Assembly: GCA_014169315.1 (NCBI GenBank)
Contig: AP022133.1
Location: 310,001-374,000 of the forward strand
Length of the DNA: 64,000 nucleotides
Source of the DNA: Enterobacter cloacae
GTDB lineage: Bacteria > Pseudomonadota > Gammaproteobacteria > Enterobacterales > Enterobacteriaceae
Direction: 5' to 3'
Shown here: in pieces, positions 1-9,790 of the stretch
Layout: every line of letters begins with the position of its first letter
Position numbering within the stretch: position 1 is the first letter of the stretch
Notes under the pieces: generated by a model
What the model was told of the DNA's origin: nothing
Seen by the model: the letters and a program-made list of their open reading frames with translations, nothing else
Databases searched by the model: none
Made by a program: the position numbers and the translations under genes

Positions 1-774
1 CAGGGAATTTTCCCGCTTCAGCGCCTCTTCACCATCCGGTGAACCATCCACACCGACGATAAAGAATTCGCTACGCTGTGCCTGTTTGGCCGCCAGATCG
101 GCCCCGATCGCCGTGGGATCGTTAATCGCGAACACGCCGTCGATCTTCGGATTGGCCGCCAGCAGTGAAGTCATCACCTCCAGACCACCTTCACGGCTGC
201 CTTTGGCGTTCTGATTGTCAGAAAGCACTTTGATACCAGGATGCTTTTTGAATTCTGTCTGACAGCCTTCTACGCGGTTTTGCACCGCAGACACCGGTGG
301 TCCGTTGATGATCACGACGTTGCCTTTACCGTTCAGGCGGTCGGTAATGTATTTACAGGCCATTTCCCCTGCCTGGGTGTTATCGGAGGTGATGGTGGCG
401 TCTGCCCCTTCTGCTGCCACGTCAACCGCCACCACCACGATCCCGGCGTCTTTTGCGCGCTTAACTGCCGGGCCGATCCCTTTTGAATCTGCGGCATTGA
501 GAATGATCATGTCCACTTTGGCGGCAATAAAGTTGTCGATCTGCGCCACCTGCTGGCCCAGATCGTAACCACTGGAAACCAGCGTCACTTTGACGTTATC
601 GCCCGCCAGTTTGCGCGCTTCCAGCTCGGCACCTTTGGTGATCTGCACGAAGAACGGGTTGGCAAGGTCACCCACCGTGACGCCGATGGACTTCAGATCT
701 TTCGCCTGCGCAAATGGCGTTGCGGCAAGCAGCGCGCCAGCACAGAGCGCGGTTACTAATGGCTTCAATCTCAT
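1..774 (-). CDS. sugar ABC transporter periplasmic substrate-binding protein, RbsB type (C-terminus outside window)
   Basis: Reading the minus strand from ATG at 774 gives 258 codons open to the window edge, so the C-terminus is missing. Residues 1-24 look like a Sec signal peptide with an A-Q-A cleavage motif before K-D. The mature part begins IGVTVGDLANPFFVQITKG, the opening of RbsB-like (type 1 periplasmic) binding proteins, and continues with the QVAQIDNFIA, NAADSKGIGPAV and GVDGSPDGEEA segments typical of the family. It delivers a sugar-like ligand to the permease and ATPase encoded just upstream in the same operon (29-base gap to the permease gene). The ligand cannot be named from sequence: it resembles ribose-type binders in general, and I see no marker for allose, galactofuranose or autoinducer-2. 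Confidence 0.9.
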   Translation of the reverse strand, partial: MRLKPLVTALCAGALLAATPFAQAKDLKSIGVTVGDLANPFFVQITKGAELEARKLAGDNVKVTLVSSGYDLGQQVAQIDNFIAAKVDMIILNAADSKGIGPAVKRAKDAGIVVVAVDVAAEGADATITSDNTQAGEMACKYITDRLNGKGNVVIINGPPVSAVQNRVEGCQTEFKKHPGIKVLSDNQNAKGSREGGLEVMTSLLAANPKIDGVFAINDPTAIGADLAAKQAQRSEFFIVGVDGSPDGEEALKRENSL

Positions 775-803
775 GCTGTATTCCTCGAAGAAAGATGTTG
801 TTG

Positions 804-1799
804 TTATGCACTTTGATGGTGTCGGGTACGGTATTTGTCGATCAGCACCGCAATGATGATCACCGCCCCTTTGATCACCAGTTGCCAGAAGTAAGAGACG
901 CCCATCAGCGTCATGCCGTTGTTAAGGGTAGCGATGATCAATGCGCCTACCAGCGTGCCGGTGATCGTGCCGATCCCGCCGACAAAGCTGGTACCGCCGA
1001 GGATCACCGCCGCAATGGCATCCAGTTCGTAGCCCATGCCCAGGTTGCCGTTGGCACTGTAGAGTCGTGACGCGCTCATCACCCCGCCTAAGCCCGAGAG
1101 CAGGCCGCTCATGCCGTACACGAACAGCAGTACCAGCCAGACCTTGATACCTGTTAAGCGTGCCGCCTGCATGTTGCCGCCCACCGCGTAGATGTGCACA
1201 CCCAGCGTGGTGCGGCGCAGGATGAACCAGCACAGCGCAATGACCGCCAGAGCAATGACCACCAGCCACGGAACCGGGCCGAGATAGTTATTGCCTATCC
1301 ACTCGAAGTTGATGTTCGAGTTAATCACCGTTGTGCCGTCTGCCAGCAGGTACGCCGCACCGCGCAGGGCGGTATAGGTACCGAGCGTGACGATAAACGG
1401 CGGCAGTCCGGCAAAGGCCACCAGCGCGCCGTTGAACAGCCCCAGCACCAGGCCGAGCATCAGCGCCGCCGGAATGGAGAGCATGGCGAATTCGGGTATC
1501 AGCGATACGACCATTGCCGCCACCGCCGTGGTACCCAGAATCGAGCCGACGGAGAGGTCAATCCCACCGGTCAGAATGATGAAGGTCATCCCTGCCGCCA
1601 GCACGATGTTGATCGACGCCTGACGGGTGATGTTGAGCAGGTTGCTCTCGGTAAAAAAGTTGGGGGCAATAAAGCCAAATACCGCCACGATCAGGATAAG
1701 AATTGGCAAAATACCGACCGTTTGCATCAGATCGCTCATCAGCACTTTTTTGGCGGAGGTCGATTTCGCTACCTGCTGCGGATGGGTTGGGTTTGTCAT
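804..1799 (-). CDS. sugar ABC transporter permease, RbsC type
   Basis: This 331-residue inner-membrane protein is dominated by hydrophobic segments and carries the RbsC-family signatures ILTGGIDLSVGSILG (about residues 80-94) and AVILGGTSFVGGIGT (about 260-275). It should form the transmembrane channel as a dimer. The gene starts 2 bases after the end of the ATPase gene and is followed by the binding-protein gene, giving the order ATPase, permease, binding protein. E. coli has the allose genes alsBAC in the comparable neighbourhood, but by eye this protein is closer to RbsC than to AlsC, so I do not call it alsC. Substrate is unknown. Confidence 0.92.
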   Translation of the reverse strand: MTNPTHPQQVAKSTSAKKVLMSDLMQTVGILPILILIVAVFGFIAPNFFTESNLLNITRQASINIVLAAGMTFIILTGGIDLSVGSILGTTAVAAMVVSLIPEFAMLSIPAALMLGLVLGLFNGALVAFAGLPPFIVTLGTYTALRGAAYLLADGTTVINSNINFEWIGNNYLGPVPWLVVIALAVIALCWFILRRTTLGVHIYAVGGNMQAARLTGIKVWLVLLFVYGMSGLLSGLGGVMSASRLYSANGNLGMGYELDAIAAVILGGTSFVGGIGTITGTLVGALIIATLNNGMTLMGVSYFWQLVIKGAVIIIAVLIDKYRTRHHQSA

Positions 1800-1801
1800 A
1801 A

Positions 1802-3316
1802 TTACACCGCCTGATGATGAGAGTCGTTCACGCCGGTTGCCAGCGTCATAATGTTTTCCTGGGAGATGTCGCGCCCGTGCAGTTCACCCGCGATGCTACC
1901 TTCCTGCATCACGTAGACCCGGTCGCTCATGCCCACCACTTCTGGCAGCTCGCTGGAGATCATTAAAATCGCCACCCCTTTATGCGCCATCTGATTCATG
2001 ATGCGGTAGATCTCGCTTTTTGCGCCGACGTCCACGCCGCGCGTCGGTTCGTCCAGAATCAGGATGCGCGGGCCAATCGCCACCCAGCGGGAGATGAGTA
2101 ATTTTTGCTGGTTGCCGCCGGATAACCCGCCCGCGCGCACCTGTGAATGGGGGACGCGGATGTTGAGCAGGGCGATGGCCTCATCAGAAATGGACTGTGC
2201 TTTTTTACGGTTAAGCATGCCAAAGGTGGCATCACGTTCCAGCGTTGCCATCGTGATGTTCTCCTGTGCCGCCAGCTCCAGGAACAGCCCCTGTTCTTTG
2301 CGGTTCTCAGTCAGAAAACCGATGCCGTTTTCGATTGCTGCGCGTGGGGAGTGGATCACCACCGGTTCACCGTCCACTTCAATCATTCCCCCGGTGGCCT
2401 TACGTGCGCCGAAAATCAGCTGCGCCAGTTCGGAACGTCCGGCACCGACCAGCCCCGCGAGGCCAACAATTTCGCCGGAACGCACCTGCAGACTGCAGGG
2501 CTGCACTTTTTTGCCGTCGGTGAGGTGATGGACGTTGAGACGCGGGCTACCGAGCGGGATATCGCGCTCTTTGTTGAACAGGTCGCTTAACGGACGGCCA
2601 ACCATCATCTTCACCAGCTCAGACGCATTCAGCTTGTCGCGCGTCAGGCTGCCAACATATTGCCCGTCGCGCAGGACGCTGACGCGGTCAGAGAGTTCGT
2701 ACACTTCTGCCATACGGTGGCTGATATAAATGATCGCCATTCCTTCATCACGCAGGCGCAAAATCAGTTCAAACAGGCGATGGGTTTCACGCGAAGAGAG
2801 GGCGGCGGTCGGTTCATCCATCACCAGAATGCGGCTGTTGCGGTGCAGTGCGCGGGCAATTTCCACCTGCTGTTGCTCGGCGATAGTCAGTTTCATCACC
2901 AGGTCGGTGGCTTTGAAGTGTGCGCTAAGACGGTCAATCACCGCCTGGGCCTGAGTCGCCATCTCTTTACGCTGCACCATTCCACCGCGCGACAGTTCGC
3001 TACCGAGGAAGATGTTTTCAGCAACGGTCAGGTTGGGTGCAAGCTGCATCTCCTGATAAATCAGGGTAATGCCTGCGGCCAGGGCATCTTTTGGCCCTTT
3101 AATGTGAAACGGCTGACCGTCGATCAGGATCTCGCCACGGGTGGCGGTGTATGCCCCCGCGAGGATTTTCATCAGCGTGCTTTTCCCCGCGCCGTTTTCC
3201 CCCATCAGCGCGTGGATCTCACCGGGAAAGACCGTCAAATCCACACCCTTGAGCGCGTGGAAATTGCCAAACGTCTTGGCAATATTGCGCATCTCGAGTA
3301 CCGGGGTTCTGCTCAT
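1802..3316 (-). CDS. sugar ABC transporter ATP-binding protein, RbsA type (two ABC domains)
   Basis: The 504-residue protein has two fused ABC domains, the RbsA/MglA architecture. The first has a full Walker [10 protein letters not shown] at 39-47, and [11 protein letters not shown] as Walker B. The second has the degenerate P-loop [10 protein letters not shown], a GLSGGNQQK signature and [19 protein letters not shown]. It powers the adjacent permease. ATG at 3316 follows an AGGAG ribosome site. It is the first gene of the three-gene operon and is transcribed away from the sensor kinase gene at 3498, leaving a 181-base divergent control region. The imported sugar is unknown. Confidence 0.93.
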   Translation of the reverse strand: MSRTPVLEMRNIAKTFGNFHALKGVDLTVFPGEIHALMGENGAGKSTLMKILAGAYTATRGEILIDGQPFHIKGPKDALAAGITLIYQEMQLAPNLTVAENIFLGSELSRGGMVQRKEMATQAQAVIDRLSAHFKATDLVMKLTIAEQQQVEIARALHRNSRILVMDEPTAALSSRETHRLFELILRLRDEGMAIIYISHRMAEVYELSDRVSVLRDGQYVGSLTRDKLNASELVKMMVGRPLSDLFNKERDIPLGSPRLNVHHLTDGKKVQPCSLQVRSGEIVGLAGLVGAGRSELAQLIFGARKATGGMIEVDGEPVVIHSPRAAIENGIGFLTENRKEQGLFLELAAQENITMATLERDATFGMLNRKKAQSISDEAIALLNIRVPHSQVRAGGLSGGNQQKLLISRWVAIGPRILILDEPTRGVDVGAKSEIYRIMNQMAHKGVAILMISSELPEVVGMSDRVYVMQEGSIAGELHGRDISQENIMTLATGVNDSHHQAV

Positions 3317-3386
3317 GGCGGATCTCCTGTGAATGTCGATATCTGCACTTCATCACAGGTGAGTAAATGCAAAATGTCAGAAGCCG

Positions 3387-3409
3387 TTCATATTTGTCAT
3401 AGTTATGAA
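3387..3409. promoter_or_regulatory. inverted repeat in the transporter/kinase divergent region, possible operator
   Basis: TTCATA at 3387-3392 and TATGAA at 3404-3409 form a 6-base inverted repeat with 11 bases between. It lies between the divergent ABC operon and the kinase gene, where an operator would be expected. Short AT-rich inverted repeats also arise by chance, so this is only a candidate. Confidence 0.25.
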
Positions 3410-3437
3410 TAGTTAATCGCCGTCACATTTCTCTTTT

Positions 3438-3470
3438 CCCTCTCCCTGTGGGAGAGGGCTAGGGTGAGGG
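3438..3470. repeat. dispersed palindromic repeat (CCCTCTCCC-TGT-GGGAGAGGG family)
   Basis: A perfect 9-base stem (3438-3446 with 3450-3458) closes a 3-base loop and is followed by a CTAGGGTGAGGG tail. Close copies lie at 6198, 15027 and 42954, with a diverged copy inside dsbD near 33200. This is a REP-like intergenic repeat; here it sits in the leader of the kinase gene, 28 bases before its ATG. Confidence 0.85.
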
Positions 3471-3497
3471 CACCAAACCGCACAGGAGCCCAAACCC

Positions 3498-5780
3498 ATG
3501 TCATCACGCCGACCCCCGTTCTTCACCAGCGCCCGTGGCCGCCTGCTGATTTTTAATCTGCTGGTGGTGGCAGTGACGCTGATGGTCAGCGGTGTGGCAG
3601 TGCTCGGCTTTCGTCATGCCAGCCAGATCCAGGAGCAGGTACAGCAGCAAACGCTGAATGACATGACCGGCAGCATGAACCTCGCGCGTGACACCGCCAA
3701 CGTGGCGACCGCGGCGGTGCGGCTCTCGCAGGTGGTGGGGGCGCTGGAATACAAAAGTGAAGCCGACAGGCTGAAACAAACACAAACGGCACTGCGCCAC
3801 TCGCTGGAACAGCTCGCCGATGCACCACTGGCGCAGCAGGAGCCGGTACTGGTGGCGCGAATCATTCAACGTAGTAATGAATTACAGCAAAGCGTGACAG
3901 GTATGCTGGAGCGCGGGCAGCGCCGTCATCTGGAGCGTAACGCGCTGCTCAGCGCGCTTTATCAGAGCCAGAGTTATCTGCGCCATTTGCAGGATATTAA
4001 CCGTCGTTACGGCAGCAACGTACCGGATGCGCAACAGCTCGCGGAAATGGACAGGCTACTCATCGCCGCCATTGAAACCCCTGCCCCACGCGCCACGGTA
4101 CAGCAACTGGATACCGTGACGGCGACGTTGCCCCGCAGCGCGAGCCTGCCGGTGGTGAACCTGGTGCTGCCTGATTTTAACGACGAATTACGTAAACTGG
4201 CTCCGTTGTCAAAGCAACTGGAAGAGAGCGATCTGTCGATCAGCTGGTATATGTTTCACATCAAGGCGCTGGTGGCGATATTAAACAGCGATATCAATCA
4301 GTACGTGGAGCAGGTGGCGCAGGCCTCCACGCTGCGTACCGCCCAGAGTCATCAGGAGTTGCGCTCCATTAGCGTGTTTATCAGCGTGTTTGCCGTACTG
4401 GCGCTGATCATTACCGGGTGCGCCTGCTGGTATATTTACCGCAACCTGGGCTCCAACCTGACCGCTATTTCCCGGGCGATGTCGCGTCTTGCCCACGGAG
4501 AGCAGGATGTTTCGGTGCCTGCGCTGCAGCGGCGTGACGAGCTGGGGGAACTGGCGCGCGCGTTTAACGTTTTTGCCCGCAATACTGCCTCGCTTGAGCA
4601 CACCACGCGGTTGCTGAAAGAAAAAACCTCACAGATGGAGATTGACCGCATCGAGCGTCAGGGGCTGGAGGAAGCACTCCTGCATAGCCAGAAGATGAAG
4701 GCCGTCGGGCAACTGACGGGAGGACTGGCACATGACTTTAACAACCTGCTGGCGGTGATTATCGGCAGCCTGGAACTGACCGAACCCACCTCACATGACG
4801 CCCCACGCATTACCCGCGCGCTTAAGGCGGCGGAACGTGGCGCACTGCTGACCCAGCGTCTGCTGGCCTTTTCCCGCAAACAATCCCTGACCCCACATGC
4901 GGTGGAGATGAAACCGCTACTGGAAAATCTCAGCGAACTGATGTGCCACTCGTTGCCTGCCACTCTCACGCTGGAGATTGAGGCACAATCCCCGGCGTGG
5001 CCCGCGTGGATAGATGTGAGCCAGCTGGAGAACGCCATTATTAACCTGGTGATGAACGCCCGCGACGCGATGGAAGGGCAAAGCGGGGTGATTAAGATCC
5101 GTACCTGGAATCAGCGTGTGACCCGTAGCGACGGGCGCAGACAGGATATGGTGGCACTGGAGGTCATTGACCGCGGCAGCGGGATGTCGCAGGAGGTGAA
5201 ATCACAGGTCTTTGAGCCGTTCTTTACGACCAAGCAGACCGGCAGCGGCAGTGGATTAGGCTTGTCGATGGTCTACGGTTTTGTGCGTCAGTCCGGCGGT
5301 CGTGTCGAAATTGAAAGCGCACCGGGGCAGGGGACGACCGTGCGCCTCCAGCTTCCGCGCTCGACACTGCCTGCCGTTTCTGACGATGAAATACCCGATG
5401 CCACGACATCCGGTGAAAGCGAACGGCTGGTTCTGGTGCTGGAGGATGAAGCCGATGTTCGTCAGACCCTGTGCGAGCAGCTGCATCACCTGGGCTATCT
5501 GACGCTTGAAACGGACAACGGTGAACAGGCACTGAGGATGCTGGAGGCGTCGCCGGATATCGGCATATTTATCAGTGACCTGATGCTGCCCGGCAACCTG
5601 AGCGGTGCCGAGGTGATTAACCATGTGCGCAGCCACTTCCCTCAGTTACCGGTATTGTTGATCAGCGGCCAGGATTTACGGCCAGCGCATAACCCACAGC
5701 TGCCGGACGTGGCATTACTGCGTAAACCTTTTACCCGTGTACAGCTGGCGCAGGCGCTGCGAAAAGTGATGATAATTTGA
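3498..5780 (+). CDS. hybrid sensor histidine kinase with C-terminal receiver domain
   Basis: The 760-residue protein is a membrane-bound hybrid kinase. Transmembrane helices at about 17-39 and 289-315 flank a roughly 250-residue periplasmic region that is Gln/Leu-rich and probably all helical. Then come HAMP (about 313-366), a HisKA domain with phosphorylatable His412 in GLAHDFNNLL, an ATPase domain (N520 box, DRGSGMS at 558-564, GSGLGLSMVYGF), and a receiver domain from about 643 with Asp694 (FISDLMLPG) and Lys743. There is no Hpt or DNA-binding domain, so any output needs another protein. It diverges from the sugar ABC operon, which suggests a role in sensing that ligand; the long helical sensor recalls TorS and LuxQ. 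No K-12 counterpart at this place that I recall. Confidence 0.92.
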   Translation: MSSRRPPFFTSARGRLLIFNLLVVAVTLMVSGVAVLGFRHASQIQEQVQQQTLNDMTGSMNLARDTANVATAAVRLSQVVGALEYKSEADRLKQTQTALRHSLEQLADAPLAQQEPVLVARIIQRSNELQQSVTGMLERGQRRHLERNALLSALYQSQSYLRHLQDINRRYGSNVPDAQQLAEMDRLLIAAIETPAPRATVQQLDTVTATLPRSASLPVVNLVLPDFNDELRKLAPLSKQLEESDLSISWYMFHIKALVAILNSDINQYVEQVAQASTLRTAQSHQELRSISVFISVFAVLALIITGCACWYIYRNLGSNLTAISRAMSRLAHGEQDVSVPALQRRDELGELARAFNVFARNTASLEHTTRLLKEKTSQMEIDRIERQGLEEALLHSQKMKAVGQLTGGLAHDFNNLLAVIIGSLELTEPTSHDAPRITRALKAAERGALLTQRLLAFSRKQSLTPHAVEMKPLLENLSELMCHSLPATLTLEIEAQSPAWPAWIDVSQLENAIINLVMNARDAMEGQSGVIKIRTWNQRVTRSDGRRQDMVALEVIDRGSGMSQEVKSQVFEPFFTTKQTGSGSGLGLSMVYGFVRQSGGRVEIESAPGQGTTVRLQLPRSTLPAVSDDEIPDATTSGESERLVLVLEDEADVRQTLCEQLHHLGYLTLETDNGEQALRMLEASPDIGIFISDLMLPGNLSGAEVINHVRSHFPQLPVLLISGQDLRPAHNPQLPDVALLRKPFTRVQLAQALRKVMII

Positions 5781-5849
5781 GATTCCTCTGCTACCTCTGT
5801 CGCCTGCCGTTTATTACCTTAAAGCCAGTCCACCTGCGAGTCTGGCCTT

Positions 5850-6176
5850 ATGAAACGTTGCTCTACCGCCCTGTTATTTGGTCTGCTGTCATTAACCAGC
5901 CAGCTGGCTCATGCCGATATTGTTGATGATGCTATTGGTAACATTCAGCAGGCGATCAACGATGCCTATAACCCCAGCAGCAGTCGCAGCAACGATGATG
6001 GCAATGACGGTTACAGTCGCAGTAGTCAGTCCGACAATCGACGGTACGATGACCGTCGCAGACAGCTTGAAGACCGACGTCAGCGTTTAGATGAGCGCCA
6101 GCGCCAGCTGGATGACGATCGGCGTCGGTTAGAAGAGGATGAGCGGCGCCTGGAAGATGATTACGATCGGGGATAA
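5850..6176 (+). CDS. yjdP: YjdP family small secreted protein with charged coiled-coil tail
   Basis: This 108-residue protein has a signal peptide (about 1-22, ending L-A-H-A), an acidic segment DIVDDAIGNIQQAIND, a Ser/Asn/Asp-rich linker, and a tail (about 66-108) of Arg/Asp/Glu/Gln/Leu repeats such as RRQLEDRRQRLDERQRQLDD that should form a charged helix or coiled coil. Length and position next to phnP match E. coli YjdP, which is how I name it; function is unknown. The start codon has only a weak ribosome site. The tail is low-complexity, so similarity searches would need filtering. Confidence 0.82.
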   Translation: MKRCSTALLFGLLSLTSQLAHADIVDDAIGNIQQAINDAYNPSSSRSNDDGNDGYSRSSQSDNRRYDDRRRQLEDRRQRLDERQRQLDDDRRRLEEDERRLEDDYDRG

Positions 6177-6197
6177 GTGCGGCCTGTTGTCCTCCAG

Positions 6198-6217
6198 CCC
6201 TCTCCCACAGGAGAGGG
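6198..6217. repeat. dispersed palindromic repeat between yjdP and phnP
   Basis: An 8-base perfect stem (CCCTCTCC at 6198-6205, GGAGAGGG at 6210-6217) with loop CACA sits between the convergent ends of yjdP and phnP. It belongs to the same family as the copy at 3438 but in opposite orientation and without the tail. It could stop or stabilise transcripts from either side; there is no T-run for a standard terminator. Confidence 0.75.
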
Positions 6218-6224
6218 AGAAAAC

Positions 6225-6983
6225 CTAATCCAGCACTAACACCATGCCGTCATACCCTGCTTCAAACCCGTCCGGCAGTGAATTATCCATCATCCACACG
6301 TCAAACTGATGGCTGATATGGGTCAGGATCACCTGCGGGCAGCCAATCACCTCGTTTAACGCAATGACCGTATTTAAATCACAATGATTACGCGGTGTCT
6401 CCGCTCGTGGCTCATGGCTGCAGTCAATAATCATTGCCTGTGGTGGGTTGTTGAGCAGAAACTTCATCGTTTTCTCCGGCAGGCCAGCGGTATCAGAAAG
6501 CCACGCCACACGGCTGTGGGAAGATTCCAGCAGATAGCCGAACGTGGGTTTCGAATGGTTCAGCGGCAGCGGTGTGACCCGTAGCCCCTGTAGCTCAAAC
6601 ACCACAAATGGCTCTGGCGTGTGGCTAAAATCCAGAAGCCCCGGATGTTTGAATAAGTCATCACAGCCCGCTTCGTCCGGCGGGCCGTATACCGGAATGG
6701 TTGCCCCCACACCCCAGCGCAGGGGGAATAGCCCCTGAACGTGATCCATATGATAGTGGGTGAGCAAAAACTGCCGGAAACTGCCCGCGGGCCAGTCGTC
6801 CATCAGGTGCGGAATGCCCGCGTCCAGCAACGTGACCGCATCGTTGAATTTGACCACCGCACTGCAGGGGCGGCGGCGATATGCTTCCTGCAAACGTGCC
6901 CGGCGGCACGCCGCGCAATCGCAGCCAAATACCGGCACCAGTTGGGCACCACCGGTGCCGGTTAATGTGATAGTCAGACTCAT
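6225..6983 (-). CDS. phnP: phosphoribosyl 1,2-cyclic phosphate phosphodiesterase
   Basis: PhnP opens the cyclic phosphate left by C-P lyase, giving ribose 1,5-bisphosphate. The 252-residue protein is a metallo-beta-lactamase-fold enzyme with the metal motif H76-Y-H78-M-D80-H81 and the zinc-binding cysteines C21, C23 and C26 near the N-terminus. It is the last gene of the phn operon, 9 bases after phnO. Length equals the E. coli enzyme. Confidence 0.97.
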   Translation of the reverse strand: MSLTITLTGTGGAQLVPVFGCDCAACRRARLQEAYRRRPCSAVVKFNDAVTLLDAGIPHLMDDWPAGSFRQFLLTHYHMDHVQGLFPLRWGVGATIPVYGPPDEAGCDDLFKHPGLLDFSHTPEPFVVFELQGLRVTPLPLNHSKPTFGYLLESSHSRVAWLSDTAGLPEKTMKFLLNNPPQAMIIDCSHEPRAETPRNHCDLNTVIALNEVIGCPQVILTHISHQFDVWMMDNSLPDGFEAGYDGMVLVLD

Positions 6984-6992
6984 CGCACACCT

Positions 6993-7427
6993 CTACAGCG
7001 GCTTGGTGAATCGAAAATGGCTCTGCGTATACCCTTCACGAACATAGAAACGGTGGGCGTCTACACGCCTGACGCTGGTGGATAGCTCCGTCAGCTCTGC
7101 CCCCGCCAGGCGTGCCACGTCTTCCGCCCAGGCCAGCAACTGGCTCCCCACTTTTAACCCGCGCGCCTGTGGCATCACCACCAGTTCCTGGATCTCACCG
7201 ATCCATCGGGCATGGTGCAGATGAAACTGCATATGCAGGCCAATCATGCCGACGACCTGCCCGTCCAGTTCAGCCAGCTGATAGTGCATGCTGTGATCCT
7301 GAAGATTGGCAAGAAACCCGGCGTGAAATGCCTGGTTATCGAACTCAGCCTGCTTAAGCTCGCAGATCAGGGCATAGACGATCTGCGCGTCAACGGCGGT
7401 GGCGGGGCGAAGCTGGCAGTCAGGCAT
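6993..7427 (-). CDS. phnO: aminoalkylphosphonate N-acetyltransferase
   Basis: A 144-residue GNAT-family enzyme that acetylates aminoalkylphosphonates such as aminomethylphosphonate using acetyl-CoA before C-P bond cleavage. The acetyl-CoA-binding segment [16 protein letters not shown] is visible in the middle. I start at ATG 7427 (MPDCQLRP), which gives the usual 144 residues and an 8-base overlap with phnN; the open frame upstream, to 7535, lies inside phnN and is not used. Confidence 0.94.
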   Translation of the reverse strand: MPDCQLRPATAVDAQIVYALICELKQAEFDNQAFHAGFLANLQDHSMHYQLAELDGQVVGMIGLHMQFHLHHARWIGEIQELVVMPQARGLKVGSQLLAWAEDVARLAGAELTELSTSVRRVDAHRFYVREGYTQSHFRFTKPL

Positions 7428-7971
7428 GTTGTTTCTCCTTCTGACGGATAAGCGATAAAAAGTTATCGACTGACTGTAGCAAACTTCCGTCGTTATTGAG
7501 GATATGGCATTGCGATGGGGTATAGCGCGCCGCACGTTCCAGCCGCTGGTCTATCTCGCGAGCCGATTCGCGTCCCCGGCTTTGCAACCGGCTACGCAGG
7601 ATATCCGGTGACACCTGCAGACAGACCGGCAGCAGCGCCGCTTCATAGCGGGCGCGAGCCTGTTGAAGGTGCGCCCGTGAGCCGTTGACCAGCACGTCAA
7701 AACCCGCGTGCAGCCACAGGTCGATCTCAATGCCGATGCCGTAGTAATAACCGTTGGCGTGCCAGCTCAGCGCCAGCAGATTTTGCCCGGCGCGGGTAAA
7801 AAACTCCTGCTCGCTCAAGGCAATATGGTTTTCACTCCCGGCGTTCGCCGCGCGGGTAATGTAGCGGTGTGCAACCAGCAGCTGCGAATGCTCCCGCTGG
7901 CGTAATGCCGACAGCAGGCTGTCCTTGCCGGAACCTGATGGCCCCATTAACCAGATGAGTCTTCCCATCAA
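7420..7971 (-). CDS. phnN: ribose 1,5-bisphosphate phosphokinase
   Basis: PhnN phosphorylates ribose 1,5-bisphosphate to PRPP, returning the ribose carrier to metabolism. The 183-residue protein opens with a P-loop, GPSGSGKDS (residues 10-18), in a guanylate-kinase-like fold. The start overlaps the phnM stop by 4 bases, implying translational coupling. E. coli PhnN is about the same length. Confidence 0.95.
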   Translation of the reverse strand: MMGRLIWLMGPSGSGKDSLLSALRQREHSQLLVAHRYITRAANAGSENHIALSEQEFFTRAGQNLLALSWHANGYYYGIGIEIDLWLHAGFDVLVNGSRAHLQQARARYEAALLPVCLQVSPDILRSRLQSRGRESAREIDQRLERAARYTPSQCHILNNDGSLLQSVDNFLSLIRQKEKQHA

Positions 7972-9104
7972 AACACCCTTTTTCCCTGACGCCAGACGTG
8001 GTCGATATGGATGTGCTCGCCTTTACGGTGGGCCAGCACCAGATCCGCCCGTTTACCTTCGGCAATTTCACCGCGATCGTGAAGATTGAGCGCCGTTGCC
8101 GGGTTTTTCGTCACCAGACGGATCGCCTGCGGTAGCGTGAAGGGGTTGTGTTCGTCATCTGCTACCCGGAAGGCCGCGTCCAGCAGGCTGGCGGGGTAGT
8201 AGTCGGAGGAGAGAATATCCAGCAGGCCGAGTGATGCGAGCTGGCTTGCCGCCACGTTGCCGGAGTGCGAGCCGCCGCGCACGATATTCGGTGCGCCCAT
8301 CAGCACGTTCATGCCGTGTTTGCGTGAGGCTTCCGCTGCTTCGAATGTGGTCGGAAATTCGGCGATCACGCTGCCAAGCTGATGAGATTCGAGCACATGA
8401 TCGTGTGTGGCGTCGTCATGGCTGGCTAGCGCGATATTGCGATCCCGGCACAGGGCGGCAATGGAGAGGCGGTTTGGTTGCGACCACTGCGCTGCCAGTG
8501 CGAGTTGCTCTTCTTCATAACGGGCCATCTCTTCATCAGAAAGGGAATATTTGCCCTGATAGTATTCACGATACTTCTCAATATTGGCGAACTGGCGCTG
8601 CCCCGGAGAGTGATCCATCAGCGACACCAGTGAGACCGGCTCGCGGCCAACCAGTTTTTCAAACAGCGGCAGGGTAGTGTGGTGCGGCAGTTCGCAGCGC
8701 AGATGCAGGCGGTGCTCGGCGCGGTTGAGGCCGCGCTTTTGCGTCTCTTCCACGGCGTTGATCATCTTTTCCAGGTTTTCCAGACGATCGCCACCGTCGC
8801 GTACATCACCAATCGCCACCGCGTCCAGTACGGTGGTGATGCCGCTGGCAACCATCAGCGCGTCGTGGCTGCTCATTGCCGAATGGGCGGGCCAGTCTAC
8901 CTTCGGGCGCGGGGTGAAAAATTTATCCAGATTATCGGTATGCAGCTCGATAAGCCCTGGCAGTAGCCAGCCGCCTTCGCCGTCCATCGCTTCGGGTGAG
9001 CGGCTCTGGGTTTCGGCAAACGCACGGATCACGCCATCCTGGATCTCAATCGAGCCGTCCACCACCTCATTTTCCAGCACCAGTTTTACGTTATTGATAA
9101 TCAT
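7968..9104 (-). CDS. phnM: alpha-D-ribose 1-methylphosphonate 5-triphosphate diphosphatase
   Basis: PhnM removes pyrophosphate from the ribose 1-phosphonate 5-triphosphate made by PhnGHI, producing the substrate of PhnJ. It is a 378-residue amidohydrolase-superfamily enzyme: the N-terminal metal-binding segment reads [17 protein letters not shown], and DHSPGQRQ and SHDDATHDH lie further in. The start overlaps phnL by 4 bases and the stop overlaps phnN by 4, so it sits in a tightly coupled block. Confidence 0.96.
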   Translation of the reverse strand: MIINNVKLVLENEVVDGSIEIQDGVIRAFAETQSRSPEAMDGEGGWLLPGLIELHTDNLDKFFTPRPKVDWPAHSAMSSHDALMVASGITTVLDAVAIGDVRDGGDRLENLEKMINAVEETQKRGLNRAEHRLHLRCELPHHTTLPLFEKLVGREPVSLVSLMDHSPGQRQFANIEKYREYYQGKYSLSDEEMARYEEEQLALAAQWSQPNRLSIAALCRDRNIALASHDDATHDHVLESHQLGSVIAEFPTTFEAAEASRKHGMNVLMGAPNIVRGGSHSGNVAASQLASLGLLDILSSDYYPASLLDAAFRVADDEHNPFTLPQAIRLVTKNPATALNLHDRGEIAEGKRADLVLAHRKGEHIHIDHVWRQGKRVF

Positions 9105-9781
9105 GCGTTGGTCCCCATCGGGTGCAGTCTGTCTGCCACGCGCGAACGCACGGTTTCGTCGTGGAAGATCCCCACGATCGCCGCGCCGCGTGCTTTGGCC
9201 TGTTCGATCAGTTCAACCACTGCTGCACTGTTCTTGCTGTCCAGCGAGGCGGTAGGTTCATCGAGCAGTAAAATTGGGTAATCGACGATAAACCCACGTG
9301 CAATGTTCACGCGCTGCTGTTCACCACCGGAAAAAGTAGAAGGGGCGAGATGCCACAGGCGTTCCGGCACGTTGAGGCGCGTCAGCAGGCCCGCAGCTTT
9401 GGCGGCGCAGGTTTCACGCGGCACTCCCAGATCCAGTAGCGGCTGCATCACAACGTCCAGCGCGGAGATCCTGGGGATCACCCGCAGAAACTGGCTCACC
9501 CAGCCGATCGTTGAACGGCGGACTTCCAGCACCTTGCGTGCCGGGGCTTGCACCAGATCCACCCACTCATCGCCGTGGCGAATATGAATATGGCCTTCAT
9601 CCGGCAGATAGTTGGCGTACAGGGAGCGCAACAATGTTGATTTTCCGCTGCCGGAGTGGCCGTGTAGCACCACACATTCGCCATTGCTGACCTCCAGAGA
9701 GGCATTTTGCAGTACCGGCAGGCGCACACCGTTTTGCTGGTGGAGCACAAAGGTTTTACTCACGTTTTCTACGCGGATCAT
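9101..9781 (-). CDS. phnL: C-P lyase complex ABC-type subunit PhnL
   Basis: A 226-residue ABC ATPase with Walker [10 protein letters not shown] (about 41-49), signature FSGGEQQRV and Walker [13 protein letters not shown]. No membrane partner is encoded with it beyond phnE; PhnK and PhnL are known to associate with the soluble PhnGHIJ core rather than to drive transport. It follows phnK by 9 bases. Length equals the E. coli protein. Confidence 0.96.
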   Translation of the reverse strand: MIRVENVSKTFVLHQQNGVRLPVLQNASLEVSNGECVVLHGHSGSGKSTLLRSLYANYLPDEGHIHIRHGDEWVDLVQAPARKVLEVRRSTIGWVSQFLRVIPRISALDVVMQPLLDLGVPRETCAAKAAGLLTRLNVPERLWHLAPSTFSGGEQQRVNIARGFIVDYPILLLDEPTASLDSKNSAAVVELIEQAKARGAAIVGIFHDETVRSRVADRLHPMGTNA

Positions 9782-9790
9782 GTTGGCCTC

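Noticed and set aside
804..3316. Naming the first transporter alsAC (allose), as in the E. coli neighbourhood
   Set aside because: The permease looks closer to RbsC than to AlsC, and alsE, alsK and rpiB are not present between it and yjdP.
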